In this document: positions 15,833 to 24,450 of the stretch, piece by piece
Layout: each line of letters begins with the position of its first letter
Position numbering within the stretch: position 1 is the stretch's first letter
Assembly (NCBI RefSeq): GCF_004357995.1
Contig: NZ_SMTK01000003.1
Coordinates: 186,001-250,000, forward strand
Length of the DNA stretch: 64,000 nt
Direction of reading: 5' to 3'
Source: Arthrobacter crusticola
GTDB lineage: Bacteria; Actinomycetota; Actinomycetes; Actinomycetales; Micrococcaceae
Made by a program: the position numbers and the translations under genes
Notes under the pieces: generated by a model
The model's database searches: none
Seen by the model: the letters and a program-made list of their open reading frames with translations, nothing else
Told to the model about the DNA's origin: nothing

Positions 15833-17888
15833 TTTCAACATCCTTTGAGCCCGTGGGGAGGCCATTGGTTGGGTGGGCGGGGGTGGAGGTGCGGACAACC
15901 CGTACGGCGCCTGCGGGGACCACGACGACGTCGGCAACTTCCTCACCGACAACCAGTTCCTGGCCCTGGATTGCGTGTTTGTGTTCTTCGTGCGAGTGGT
16001 TGATCAAAAAGACGTAGCTCCGGTCCCCGTTGGAGCGGACGACCGTCTCCAGGCCCTCGGGGGTGGACGCGACGGTGATCCCGGCACCGGCGGCGGCCTG
16101 GGTGAGGGTTTCGCGCAGCGCCGCCGGCTCGAGCGCGGTTCCGAGGTACCAGGCGGTGCCGGCGCCGTGCCGGTTGCGGGTGACGGCGGCGGTGCCGGCG
16201 AGGTGGCCGCCGGTGAAGGAAACCATTGCCTCGGCCCCTTCGAGGCGCAGCGCTTCGCTCCACAGCGACGCCGCGGTGCCGTTGTCCAGGGGCGGTGTGT
16301 CGCCGGGGGCCAGGGGGAGGAATTCCTCGGTGCGGATGCCGAGCAGTTCGCGGTACGCCCCGGGGTAGCCGCCGGTGCGGACCTTCTCGTTTTCGTCGAC
16401 GATGCCGCTGAAGAAGGTCACGAGCGCGTGGCCGCCGCCGGCAACGTAGTCGGCCAGCGCCGCGGCGTCGCTGTCCCGCACCAGGTACAGGCCGGGCACG
16501 ACGGCGAGCTTGTAGGCGGAGAGGTCGGCGCCGGGTGCGACGATGTCGACGGTGATGCCTGCCTCCCACAGGGCCTTGTAGGCGGCGTGGACCTGGTCGA
16601 GGTAGGCAATATCCGAGGACGGGTGGGACTCACGGTCGTAGGCCCACCAGGCCTCCCAGCTGAAGACCAGGGCGGCCTCGGCGGTCACGGTGCTGCCGCC
16701 AACCTCGGTGAGGCGTTCGAGGATGCCGCCCAGTTCGACGACTTCCTTCCAGACCCGCGAGTCGGTGCCGGCGTGGGGGAGCATCGCGGAGTGGAACTTC
16801 TCGCTGCCCTGGACGGAGGCGCGCCACTGGAAGAAGCACAGGCCGTCGGCCCCGCGGGCAAGGTGGGCGAGGGAGTTCCGGATCATTTCCCCGGGTGCCT
16901 TGGCGATGTTGCGCGGCTGCCAGTTCACGGCCGAGGTGGAGTGTTCCATCAGCAGCCAGGGCGAGCCCTGGGCGAGTCCGCGCGTGGCATCGGCGGCAAA
17001 GGCGAGTTCGATGGTCGGTGCCTCGAGCCGGTGGTCGAGGTAGTGGTCGTTGGCGATGACGTCCATGTGCGGCGCCCAGGACCAGTAGTCCTGGGTGCGG
17101 ATGTGGGCCGTGATCATGAAGTTGGTGGTGACCGGCACGGTGCTGTGCTGCCGCAGGATCTCCGCCTCGGCCGAGTAGTAACCGAGCAGCTCATCGGAGC
17201 TGAAGCGGTGGAAGTCCAGAACCTGGGTGGGGTTGTACGCGGAGATGGTGGTGCGCGGAGGAAGGACCTGGTCCCATCCGGAGTAGCGCTGCGACCAGAA
17301 GGTGGTGCCCCAGGCGGCGTTGAGCGCATCAAGGGTCTCGTAACGGTTGCGGAGCCAGCCGCGGAAAGCGGACGCGGAGACGTCGCAGTAGCACAGGGCG
17401 TTGTGGCAGCCGAGCTCATTCGAGACGTGCCAGAGCCGGACGGCGGGGTGGGCTCCGTAGCGGCGGGAGACCTGCTCGACCAGGCGCAGGGCGTGCTCGC
17501 GGTAGACCGGGGAGCTTGAACACCATGCCTGCCGTCCGCCGGGCCAGGCCCGGACGCCATCGGCGGACTGGGGGAGGATCTCGGGGTGAAGGGTGGTCAG
17601 CCAGGCGGGGGTGGAGGAAGTGCCGGTGCCGAGGTTGACGCCGATTCCATGCTCGTGGAGCAGGTCGAGGATTTCATCGAGGCGTTCGAAGGAGTAGTTC
17701 CCGGGCGAGCTTTCGAGCTCTGCCCAGCCGAAGATATTGATGGCCACGAGGTTCACGCCGGCCTGCTTCATCAGCTGGACGTCTTCCTGCCAGACCTCAC
17801 GGCTCCACTGCTCGGGGTTGTAGTCGCAGCCGTAGACGAGCTTTCCGTTGCCGGACAGCTCCGTGACTGGATATTTGTTCAGGTTCAA
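15825..17888 (-). CDS. Beta-galactosidase, GH42
   Basis: 687 residues from TTG at 17888, chosen because GAAGGAG sits 5 bp upstream and the result has normal GH42 length. It hydrolyses terminal beta-galactosides in the cytosol. Domain A is a TIM barrel: LVYGCDYNPEQW start, acid/base Glu in RLWHVSNELGCH, nucleophile Glu in WLLMEHSTSAVNWQPRN. A cysteine cluster (C-H-N-A-L-C-Y-C) matches the GH42 zinc site. Domains B (trimerisation, GLYLVRDSDAAALADYV) and C follow. It is first in the operon with two permeases and a binding protein, under dual LacI operators. Confidence 0.95.
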   Translation of the reverse strand: MNLNKYPVTELSGNGKLVYGCDYNPEQWSREVWQEDVQLMKQAGVNLVAINIFGWAELESSPGNYSFERLDEILDLLHEHGIGVNLGTGTSSTPAWLTTLHPEILPQSADGVRAWPGGRQAWCSSSPVYREHALRLVEQVSRRYGAHPAVRLWHVSNELGCHNALCYCDVSASAFRGWLRNRYETLDALNAAWGTTFWSQRYSGWDQVLPPRTTISAYNPTQVLDFHRFSSDELLGYYSAEAEILRQHSTVPVTTNFMITAHIRTQDYWSWAPHMDVIANDHYLDHRLEAPTIELAFAADATRGLAQGSPWLLMEHSTSAVNWQPRNIAKAPGEMIRNSLAHLARGADGLCFFQWRASVQGSEKFHSAMLPHAGTDSRVWKEVVELGGILERLTEVGGSTVTAEAALVFSWEAWWAYDRESHPSSDIAYLDQVHAAYKALWEAGITVDIVAPGADLSAYKLAVVPGLYLVRDSDAAALADYVAGGGHALVTFFSGIVDENEKVRTGGYPGAYRELLGIRTEEFLPLAPGDTPPLDNGTAASLWSEALRLEGAEAMVSFTGGHLAGTAAVTRNRHGAGTAWYLGTALEPAALRETLTQAAAGAGITVASTPEGLETVVRSNGDRSYVFLINHSHEEHKHAIQGQELVVGEEVADVVVVPAGAVRVVRTSTPAHPTNGLPTGSKDVESD

Positions 17889-17952
17889 CCCTGCTCCTTC
17901 GGCTTGCTCTGCACGTGCAAGACGAGGAGGGGCCTCGTTGCCTTGAACGCTC

Positions 17953-17968
17953 TGTGAACGCTCCCAGA
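17953..17968 (-). promoter_or_regulatory. LacI-family operator copy O2
   Basis: TGTGAACGCTCCCAGA here is the exact reverse complement of 17997-18012. It contains the 14-bp LacI-type core TGTGAACGCTCCCA with central CG. It lies downstream of the GH42 transcription start, 44 bp centre-to-centre from O1. Confidence 0.75.
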
Positions 17969-17996
17969 AACCGCGGAACCGAAGTCCTCTGCAATC

Positions 17997-18012
17997 TCTG
18001 GGAGCGTTCACA
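17997..18012 (-). promoter_or_regulatory. LacI-family operator copy O1 at the GH42 promoter
   Basis: TCTGGGAGCGTTCACA, with core TGGGAGCGTTCACA, touches the last base of the GH42 -10 element. A repressor bound here would occlude the start site. The divergent lacI gene is the obvious partner. Confidence 0.78.
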
Positions 18013-18040
18013 GCGTAGCAACGGCCCCGGAGGCTGTCAA
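18012..18040 (-). promoter_or_regulatory. Promoter of the galactoside operon
   Basis: On the minus strand TTGACA (18035-18040), a 17-bp spacer and TACGCT (18012-18017) match the vegetative consensus closely. Transcription would start inside operator O1. Confidence 0.8.
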
Positions 18041-18087
18041 CGGCTGAGCTGCCTCCGAGTAGCCGGAGGCTCGGCTACAGTACAGAT

Positions 18088-19104
18088 ATGTCCCTCACCC
18101 GAATGCGAGCACGGCGCGCCACGATCAACGACGTCGCCGACGCCGCGGGGCTGTCCCGGGGCACCGTCTCCCGGGTGGTCAACGGGGAAAAATACGTCTC
18201 GGCGGAGGCACGGATGGCCGTCGAGGCGGCGATCGCCCAGGTGGGCTACGTGCGCAACACGGCGGCCCGGAACCTGGTTACCCAGGAGTCCCGGGCGATC
18301 GGACTGATCATCCACGAGCCGCATTCGCTCCTGTTCGAGGACCCGAACATCGGCTCGATCCTGCTGGGTGCCAACGAGGCGCTCTCCAAGGCCGACTACC
18401 AGCTGGTGACCCTCATTATCGACTCCGACCGCGACAGCCACCGGGTCGCCGACCATCTGCGCGGGGGCCTGATCGACGGCGCCGTCATCGTGTCGGCCCG
18501 CGCCTCGGATCCCATCGCTGCCGCTGTCGCCGACATCGGGCTGCCGGCCGCCTTCGTCGGGCATCCCGACGGCACCCCCGACCTGCCGTACGCGGCGATC
18601 GACAACGTCGAGGCGGCACGTGCGATCACGAGCAGGCTGCTCGGCACCGGGCGCCAGCGTGTCGGCATGATCGCCAGCGCCCTGGACCGTGACTCGGGCC
18701 AGGACCGCCTGGCCGGATTCCGGGCCGCAATGGGGGAGCGGTACGACCCCCGTCTGGTCGTTGAGTACCCCCTCTACACCTACGCAGCCGGCTTCGAGGG
18801 CATGCAGAAGCTGCTCCGCCGCGACCCGTCGATCGACGGCGTGTTCGCCGCCTCCGACGCGGTGGCCGCCGGCGCCATGACCGCGCTGCAGGAGGCCGGG
18901 CGGCGGGTGCCCGAGGACGTCGGCATTGTCGGCTTCGACGACAGCAGCTGGGCGCTGCGGTGCCGGCCCCAGCTCTCCACCGTGCGCCAGCCGGCAGGGC
19001 TCCTCGGCACTACCGCCGCCGAACTTGTGCTCGCCCAGCTGATGGGCCTGCCCAGCTCGCCGCGCGTGCTCGAGACCGTCGTCATGTGGCGCGGTTCGGC
19101 CTGA
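18088..19104 (+). CDS. LacI-family repressor of the galactoside operon
   Basis: 338 residues. The helix-turn-helix is ATINDVADAAGLSRGTVSRVVNGEKYVS (about 10-40), with the hinge helix VRNTAARNLVTQ after it. The periplasmic-binding-like sugar domain spans about 65-335 (RAIGLIIHEPHS, GVFAASDAVAAGAMTALQEAGRRVPEDVGIVGFDD). It is divergent from the GH42 operon and should bind the two operators between them, responding to a galactoside. TACAGT lies six bases before the ATG, suggesting a leaderless transcript; a 7-bp stem (18051-18070) lies just upstream. Confidence 0.93.
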   Translation: MSLTRMRARRATINDVADAAGLSRGTVSRVVNGEKYVSAEARMAVEAAIAQVGYVRNTAARNLVTQESRAIGLIIHEPHSLLFEDPNIGSILLGANEALSKADYQLVTLIIDSDRDSHRVADHLRGGLIDGAVIVSARASDPIAAAVADIGLPAAFVGHPDGTPDLPYAAIDNVEAARAITSRLLGTGRQRVGMIASALDRDSGQDRLAGFRAAMGERYDPRLVVEYPLYTYAAGFEGMQKLLRRDPSIDGVFAASDAVAAGAMTALQEAGRRVPEDVGIVGFDDSSWALRCRPQLSTVRQPAGLLGTTAAELVLAQLMGLPSSPRVLETVVMWRGSA

Positions 19105-19206
19105 GCTGCGCTGCGCCGGGTCGGCTGCCCCGGCATTCTGCTGGTTCCTGACGTCCCAGGGTGACTTTGGCGGCCGCGGGCCGCTTCGCGCACGGATCGC
19201 GTGTGT

Positions 19207-19320
19207 TCAGTGGGCAGTTGTGCAGGGTTGCGCGGTTCTGCCCACTGACGGGCCTTGATCACCGGCAGTTGTACCGGGCTGACCCGTTTTGCCCACTGAC
19301 CGGCATTGCTCACCGGGCAG
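19207..19320. repeat. Degenerate 51-bp tandem repeat with inverted repeat
   Basis: Two copies of a 51-bp unit start at 19213 and 19264, both opening GGCAGTTGT and containing TTTTGCCCACTGAC-like and GATCACC/GCTCACC ends; a third partial copy starts near 19316. Copy 1 holds a perfect 11-bp inverted repeat TCAGTGGGCAG (19207-19217) and CTGCCCACTGA (19238-19248). It fills most of the 316-bp gap between two convergent genes (19105-19420); no gene is seen there. It could act as a bidirectional terminator or be a dispersed intergenic repeat. Confidence 0.7.
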
Positions 19321-19420
19321 ATACATTCTCGGAATGCAGCCGGGGGACGCACCCGGCCCGGGCGCATACCCCGATCCCGACGGAGCAGGGCCCGGCGAAC
19401 GGGAGCAGTTCCCGGAGTGC

Positions 19421-21568
19421 CTAGCCCTCGGCCCGCCTGAGCTCGATCAGGACCGACTGCTCTGGGAACAGCACCGGCGCTTCAAGGCCCACCGAGCCCA
19501 GCAGGCGCCCGCTGAGCGACAGTGGGGAGCCCTCGGCCGCCGCCTGCACCCAGGCCAGGGCTGACTGCCCGTTTCCCGGCAGCTCGCGGTGGGGCGCGGC
19601 GAGCGAGATGCTGTAGGAGCCCTCGGGGTCGAGCCCGGGAAAGACGATCCGCCCCGGAGGGTAGCTGGCGCTCGAGGCGGTCAGTGAGTAGCCGAACAGG
19701 GCAGACGAGCCGTCGCGGGCGACGACGCCGCGCACGTCCATCGCCGGGTCCGGAAGGTCCGCGTAGACGGTGTGCCCGGTGTGGAGCACGTCCCGCCACG
19801 CCTTATGAACCTCAATCCACTCCGCCAGTGCGGCGGTGTCCTCGGCGCTGAGGTCCGAAATGTCCCATTCCACCCCGAAGTGGCCGAAGACGGCCGTGGC
19901 GGCGCGGAAGGACAGGCCGTGCGCGCGTCCGGTGGAGTGCGAGACGGGCCCGCCGACGTGCATGCCCATCAGCTCCGGCGGCACCAGGAGCCCCGTGTAC
20001 TTCTGGTTCGGCAGGCGTTCGATGGGATCGATGCAGTCACTCGTCCAGATGCGGTCGGTTCGGGCGAGGATGCCGAGGTCAACGCGGGCCCCGCCCGAGG
20101 CGCAGCTTTCAATTTCGAGGCCCGGGTGGCGCTGTTTCAGTTCGTCGAGCAGGCGGTACAGCGCCAGGACGTTCTCGTGGATGACCGCGTGTCCGGTGCG
20201 GGCGTCGGCGCCGTCGAGCACCTCACGGTTGTGGTCCCACTTGACGTAGGAAATGTCGTTTTCGGTGAGTACCGCGTCGATCGACTTCAGGATGTAGTCG
20301 TAGGCCTCGGGGTTTGCCAGGTTGAGCACCTGCTGCTGGCGTCCGGGCACGGGCAGGCGGCCCTCGGCCTGGATAATCCAGTCCGGATGGCTGCGCGCCA
20401 GGTCCGAGTCGGGGTTGACCATCTCGGGTTCGAACCACAGCCCGAACTCCATCCCGCGCGACCGGACGTGGTCGATCAGCGGGGTCAGCCCCTCGGGCCA
20501 GACCGCGGGGTCAACGAACCAGTCACCGAGCCCGGCGGTGTCGTCCCGGCGGCCCGAGAACCAGCCGTCGTCCAGCACGAAGCGCTCGATGCCGACGGCG
20601 GCGGCCTTGTCGGCGAGGTGGGTCAGGCGCTCGAGGTTGTGATCGAAGTAGACCGCTTCCCAGGTGTTCAGCGTGACCGGGCGCGGGCGCCGCGGGTGGT
20701 TGTCCCGGAGCCGCAGTTCCTGGTGGAAGCGGGCGGCGAGTTCATTGAGCCCGTGGCCCCAGGATCCGAGGGCCTCGGGCGCGTCGTAGCGCTGCCCGGG
20801 TGCGAGCACGATCTCGCCGGGGAGCAGCAGCTCACCGGCTCCAAGGAAGGCCTCGCCGGTCGGCGTCTTCTCGACGAGGAGCTGGTGGTTCCCGCTCCAG
20901 GCGGTGTGGACGGCGTGGACCAGGCCGCGCTGGAACCCGAAGGCCGGTTCGCCCGCGCCCAGCAGCAGGGTCGCGTCGGCGCCGGGGCGGCCCTTCCTGC
21001 TCTCCCTGCGGTAGCTGCCCGCCGTGAGGGCGTGCCGCTGGGGGCTGCGCTCGCGCAGGTGCCGGCCCGTGGTGTCCAGGACCTCCTGTGCGCTGGCCGG
21101 AAGGGGGAAGGTGGCCAGCAGGGAGCGGACCTCGTAGGCGATGTCGGCGGTGTTGACGACGCCGAGGCGCTGGCGGAACAGGCCCGCTTCGGTCACCGTC
21201 AGTTCGGCTTCGAGGGTCAGGCCCGCGACGGTGTCGACGGCGGTGAGCCGCACGTCGTGGGCCGTGGACGTCAGGTCGGTGGTGGTGAACGCCGCGGAGA
21301 TGAAGGACCCGCCGCGGTGCCCGGTGAAGCCGGCGGTTCCCTGCCAGCCGAAGGACTCCTGCGGAACGAGGGTCAGGCGGGCCGGAATGTCGATCCCGCC
21401 CGATACCCGCTGCGGACGGAGGGCCGCTGCGAGGGCGGCAAGCTGGTCGTCGGCGATGTCTCCGAGGGCCTCGCCCCAGTAGAGAACCGCGGGGAGGCCG
21501 TTGGTGGTGGTGTCGAGGACAACGCTTGTGCCCGAACGTGAAAGGTGAAGAACGGGGGAGGACTGCAT
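19421..21568 (-). CDS. Alpha-galactosidase, GH36
   Basis: 715 residues, the normal GH36 length. It releases alpha-galactose from melibiose, raffinose or galactomannan side chains. The barrel shows ERFVLDDGWFSGRRDD, nucleophile Asp in DISYVKWDHNRE, ESCASGGARVDLGIL, and acid/base Asp in RIWTSDCIDPIERL. The N-terminal beta-supersandwich (about 1-320) is complete. It is convergent with lacI and not part of the GH42 operon, but its content joins the same galactoside theme. Upstream, the minus strand has TTGACG (21600-21605) and TAGAAA (21575-21580) with a long 19-bp spacer; the ATG follows closely. Confidence 0.95.
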   Translation of the reverse strand: MQSSPVLHLSRSGTSVVLDTTTNGLPAVLYWGEALGDIADDQLAALAAALRPQRVSGGIDIPARLTLVPQESFGWQGTAGFTGHRGGSFISAAFTTTDLTSTAHDVRLTAVDTVAGLTLEAELTVTEAGLFRQRLGVVNTADIAYEVRSLLATFPLPASAQEVLDTTGRHLRERSPQRHALTAGSYRRESRKGRPGADATLLLGAGEPAFGFQRGLVHAVHTAWSGNHQLLVEKTPTGEAFLGAGELLLPGEIVLAPGQRYDAPEALGSWGHGLNELAARFHQELRLRDNHPRRPRPVTLNTWEAVYFDHNLERLTHLADKAAAVGIERFVLDDGWFSGRRDDTAGLGDWFVDPAVWPEGLTPLIDHVRSRGMEFGLWFEPEMVNPDSDLARSHPDWIIQAEGRLPVPGRQQQVLNLANPEAYDYILKSIDAVLTENDISYVKWDHNREVLDGADARTGHAVIHENVLALYRLLDELKQRHPGLEIESCASGGARVDLGILARTDRIWTSDCIDPIERLPNQKYTGLLVPPELMGMHVGGPVSHSTGRAHGLSFRAATAVFGHFGVEWDISDLSAEDTAALAEWIEVHKAWRDVLHTGHTVYADLPDPAMDVRGVVARDGSSALFGYSLTASSASYPPGRIVFPGLDPEGSYSISLAAPHRELPGNGQSALAWVQAAAEGSPLSLSGRLLGSVGLEAPVLFPEQSVLIELRRAEG

Positions 21569-21705
21569 CCCTCATTTCTACTGCAAAACCGGGAACCGGC
21601 GTCAATCGCACCCGAGCGCCGGAGGGCTCCGGCGGGGCGTCAGCCACCGACGCCGACGGGTCCGGAGGGCGGGCCGCAGGTGGCGGGGCCCGCCGGGAGG
21701 CACCG

Positions 21706-23436
21706 CTAGGCCGGGAGGTCGGCCGGTGCCGGGTGATCGGGAAGGGTGACCGTGAAGCGGGTGCCCCGGCCGAGTTCACTGCTGCAGGAGATCGTTCCGC
21801 CGTGGCCCTCGACGATGGCCCTGGTGATGGAGAGCCCGAGGCCCGTGCCGGGGACCTCCGATTCCCGGGCCGAGCGGGCACGGAAGAACTTGTCGAAGAC
21901 CCTCGAGGCGTCCGCCGGGGTCATTCCGGAGCCGGTGTCCTCGACCGACAGGACCACCTCGTCGCCGTCGGGCCGGGCCGTGATGGTGACCGTGCCGCCC
22001 TCCGGCGAGTACTTGATGGCGTTCGACAGCAGGTTGTCGATCGCCTGGGAAATCCGCTGCGGGTCGGTGTGCGCCCACAGCGGGGAGGGCACGTCCACCC
22101 GGATGGCGATTCCTCCCGCGCGGGCCTGGGCGCTCAGCGAGCCGACGCTGGAATCGACGAGGCCCGCGATGTCGGTGCGTCGGGGGTGGATGCTCAGCGC
22201 GGCGGAGGCCGACAGCAGCAGGTCCGAGACGATCTCGAGCAGGCGTTCGGCATTGTTGTGGGCGATGTCCAGGTAGTAGGCGGTGCGCTGCGGCACCTCG
22301 TCGCCGGAGTCCTGCGCCAGTTCGAGGTTGCCCAGGATCGAGGTCAGCGGCGTCCGGAGCTCGTGGGAGACGTTGGCGATCAGGTCGTCCTTGGCGGCGA
22401 TCGCCTCGACCAGGCCGGTGACATCGCTCGAGGCGATGACGGCGCCGCCGAACTCGCCGGAGTCGCTCTTCATGGCCCGCGCCGCCGTGGAGAGGGCCCG
22501 CTGGTCGCTGCCCTGCCCGATCCAGATCAGGTAATCCGCGAAGGACTCGCCGTCGACCGCCCGGCGCACCGGGCGCTTGGCCTCCGGCAGGACCGTCCGC
22601 TGGTCCTGGCCGAACAGTGCGAGCGCGGATTCGTCGGTGCCGGAGCTTCCGGAGGGCAGGGCGAGCCGGTGGAGGAGGTTCTGCTGGTGGTTGGTGAGGA
22701 TCGTCTCGCCCTCGGCATTGACCGCCACGACGCCGACGTCGATGGTGTCCAGCACCGTGTGCAGGAGCCGCTCACGCTCCTTGCTCGACTTGAGCAGCTC
22801 GCGCAGGATGGCATCCTTCTTCATCAGCTGGCGCTGCTGCAGGGCCACATTGGCGGTCGCGAAGCGGACCGCGAGCGCGACCGAGAGCAGTGTCACGGGG
22901 AGGAAGACCGTGCCGCTCAGCTCGGCCGCGGTGACGTCCGGGAGCTTGGCCAGCAGCGGAAACCCCACGATCAGCAGGGGCCCGACGAAGCTCATGAGCA
23001 CCGCCAGCCAGCCGAGGATGCCCGAGGCGGCCAGCCAGATGACCGGGAAGACGGCGAGCGCACCGAGGCCTGGAAGGATTTCCAGCCCGCTGTTGCGGGT
23101 GACGGCGATCGCCAGAATGTCCCCGACCGGAATGATCAGGGGGGCGGCCTGGGGCAGGCGCTCCCAGGGGATCAGCCAGCACGCCAGGAACAGAGCCGCA
23201 TGGATGGCGAGTCCAAGCTGGAACCAGGGGAGGTTGAGCAGTCCCGGCCAGACGCTGGGCGCGGCCAGCACAATGCCGATGACGATGACCGTCAGGGGCA
23301 GCTGGCATAGGCCGATCCGGACCCGTGGACCGAGGCGCCGGAAGTAGAGGTTCGTCTTCGTGGTCGGAGTCGACTCGACGGGCGGAGGCTCATACAGAAA
23401 GGCTGGAGGCGCGGGTTCCGTATGAAGAGAGGACAT
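21706..23436 (-). CDS. Membrane sensor histidine kinase with PAS-like domain
   Basis: 576 residues from ATG at 23436 (AGGGA just upstream). About five membrane helices occupy 40-195; a short coiled segment and PAS-like sensor (about 225-340, LDTIDVGVVAVNAEGETILTNHQ) follow. The HisKA dimerisation helix carries H358 in NVSHELRTPLTSILGNLEL; the HATPase_c domain shows the N box NLLSNAIKYSPEGG, G1 VEDTGSGM and G2 GTGLGLSI. It lies divergent from a response regulator and should phosphorylate it. The membrane signal is unknown. Confidence 0.92.
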   Translation of the reverse strand: MSSLHTEPAPPAFLYEPPPVESTPTTKTNLYFRRLGPRVRIGLCQLPLTVIVIGIVLAAPSVWPGLLNLPWFQLGLAIHAALFLACWLIPWERLPQAAPLIIPVGDILAIAVTRNSGLEILPGLGALAVFPVIWLAASGILGWLAVLMSFVGPLLIVGFPLLAKLPDVTAAELSGTVFLPVTLLSVALAVRFATANVALQQRQLMKKDAILRELLKSSKERERLLHTVLDTIDVGVVAVNAEGETILTNHQQNLLHRLALPSGSSGTDESALALFGQDQRTVLPEAKRPVRRAVDGESFADYLIWIGQGSDQRALSTAARAMKSDSGEFGGAVIASSDVTGLVEAIAAKDDLIANVSHELRTPLTSILGNLELAQDSGDEVPQRTAYYLDIAHNNAERLLEIVSDLLLSASAALSIHPRRTDIAGLVDSSVGSLSAQARAGGIAIRVDVPSPLWAHTDPQRISQAIDNLLSNAIKYSPEGGTVTITARPDGDEVVLSVEDTGSGMTPADASRVFDKFFRARSARESEVPGTGLGLSITRAIVEGHGGTISCSSELGRGTRFTVTLPDHPAPADLPA

Positions 23437-23616
23437 TTCCCTATTATTGCTCCTGAACGGCCAACGAGGTGCAGAAATTCGGTAAAGAAACTGCGGCAAT
23501 CTTGCGTAACTTACTTAACACGAACTTCCCTTGTAGCCTGTAAAACAATCACGGGTCTCAAGGTGCGGATGGTGAATACGTTTCACGGCTCCCGGCCTCC
23601 GGCGTAAAGGAAAAAT
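23437..23616. promoter_or_regulatory. Divergent intergenic region of the two-component pair
   Basis: 180 bp holding the start regions of both genes. A weak rightward pair TTAACA (23515-23520), 18 bp, TGTAAA is visible. The region is AT-richer than its surroundings. No clear direct repeat for the regulator was found. Confidence 0.3.
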
Positions 23617-24375
23617 ATGGGTGAGCAGGGGACTGCCGTCGTTATTGAAGACGACGAAGATGTGCGCAATCTCTTGAGCGCTGTCCTCCAGCAGTCGGGG
23701 TTCGAGGTTCACTCAGGATCGACGGGGCGCGAAGGGGTCCTCGCGGTGCGCGGCAACAGCCCCACGGTGGTGACCCTCGACGTCGGACTGCCCGATATCG
23801 ACGGTTTCGAGGTGCTCCGGCGCATCCGGGCGTTCAGCGACTGCTATGTGATTATGCTGACCGCACGGGCCGATGAATTGGACACCCTCATGGCCCTGCA
23901 GTCCGGCGCCGACGATTTCCTCACCAAGCCCTTCCGGCCCCGCGAACTGAGGGCCCGGGTCGCTGCCATGCTCCGGCGCCCGCGGGAGGCCGGAGGGCCG
24001 GCGGGCGCATCCCCCGAGGCGGGGACGGCTCCGCAGCAGCCGGTGCTGCGCCACAACGGCCTGGTGCTCCACCAGGAAACCCGCACAGCCAAACTGTTCG
24101 ACGCCGAAATCAGTTTAACGCGGAGCGAGTTCGATTTACTTCACGACCTTATGCGCAGCGGCGGTTCGGTCCGCACCAAAGCCGATTTAGTCCGGGTGGT
24201 GCGCGGCGAGCAGTACCGCGACGCGGCTTACGTCAGCGACGTGGACGAACGGGCCGTCGAAGTGCATATCGGAAATCTCCGCAAGAAGCTCCGGGAAGAT
24301 CCCCGCCAGCCCGCCTGGCTGGTGACCGTCCGGGGCGTCGGATACCGGCTGGCCCCGGAACGGGTCCAGAACTGA
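23617..24375 (+). CDS. Two-component response regulator, OmpR/PhoB family
   Basis: 252 residues. The receiver domain (1-120) has the acidic pocket EDDED (11-15), phosphoacceptor D55 in VTLDVGLPDIDG, T82 in MLTARAD and K104 in FLTKPF. A short linker is followed by a winged-helix domain (about 150-250) with LTRSEFDLLHDLMRSGG, VEVHIGNLRKKL and the closing VRGVGYRL. It is expected to be phosphorylated by the divergent kinase and act on DNA. A GTAAAGGAAAAAT leader gives the ribosome site AAAGGA. Confidence 0.94.
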   Translation: MGEQGTAVVIEDDEDVRNLLSAVLQQSGFEVHSGSTGREGVLAVRGNSPTVVTLDVGLPDIDGFEVLRRIRAFSDCYVIMLTARADELDTLMALQSGADDFLTKPFRPRELRARVAAMLRRPREAGGPAGASPEAGTAPQQPVLRHNGLVLHQETRTAKLFDAEISLTRSEFDLLHDLMRSGGSVRTKADLVRVVRGEQYRDAAYVSDVDERAVEVHIGNLRKKLREDPRQPAWLVTVRGVGYRLAPERVQN

Positions 24376-24389
24376 AAGTTCACGAAATC

Positions 24390-24415
24390 CGGTAGGCCGG
24401 TCCGCCGGCCGACCG
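24390..24415. terminator. Hairpin after the response regulator gene
   Basis: CGGTAGGCCGG (24390-24400) and CCGGCCGACCG (24405-24415) pair around a 4-base loop with one mismatch. Convergent genes flank it, so it may work in both directions. Confidence 0.45.
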
Positions 24416-24450
24416 CCCGGGACGGCAGGTGAGTCCGCCCCGGGGACGGC

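Noticed and set aside
15873-17519. Long open frame opposite the GH42 gene
   Set aside because: Gly/Val-rich shadow lacking domain motifs, inside a complete GH42 coding region.
19772-21541. Long open frame opposite the GH36 gene
   Set aside because: Shadow of a well-supported alpha-galactosidase; Gly/Val/Arg-rich without motifs.
21526-23310. Long open frame opposite the histidine kinase
   Set aside because: No recognisable domain and no ribosome site; the kinase on the other strand is complete.
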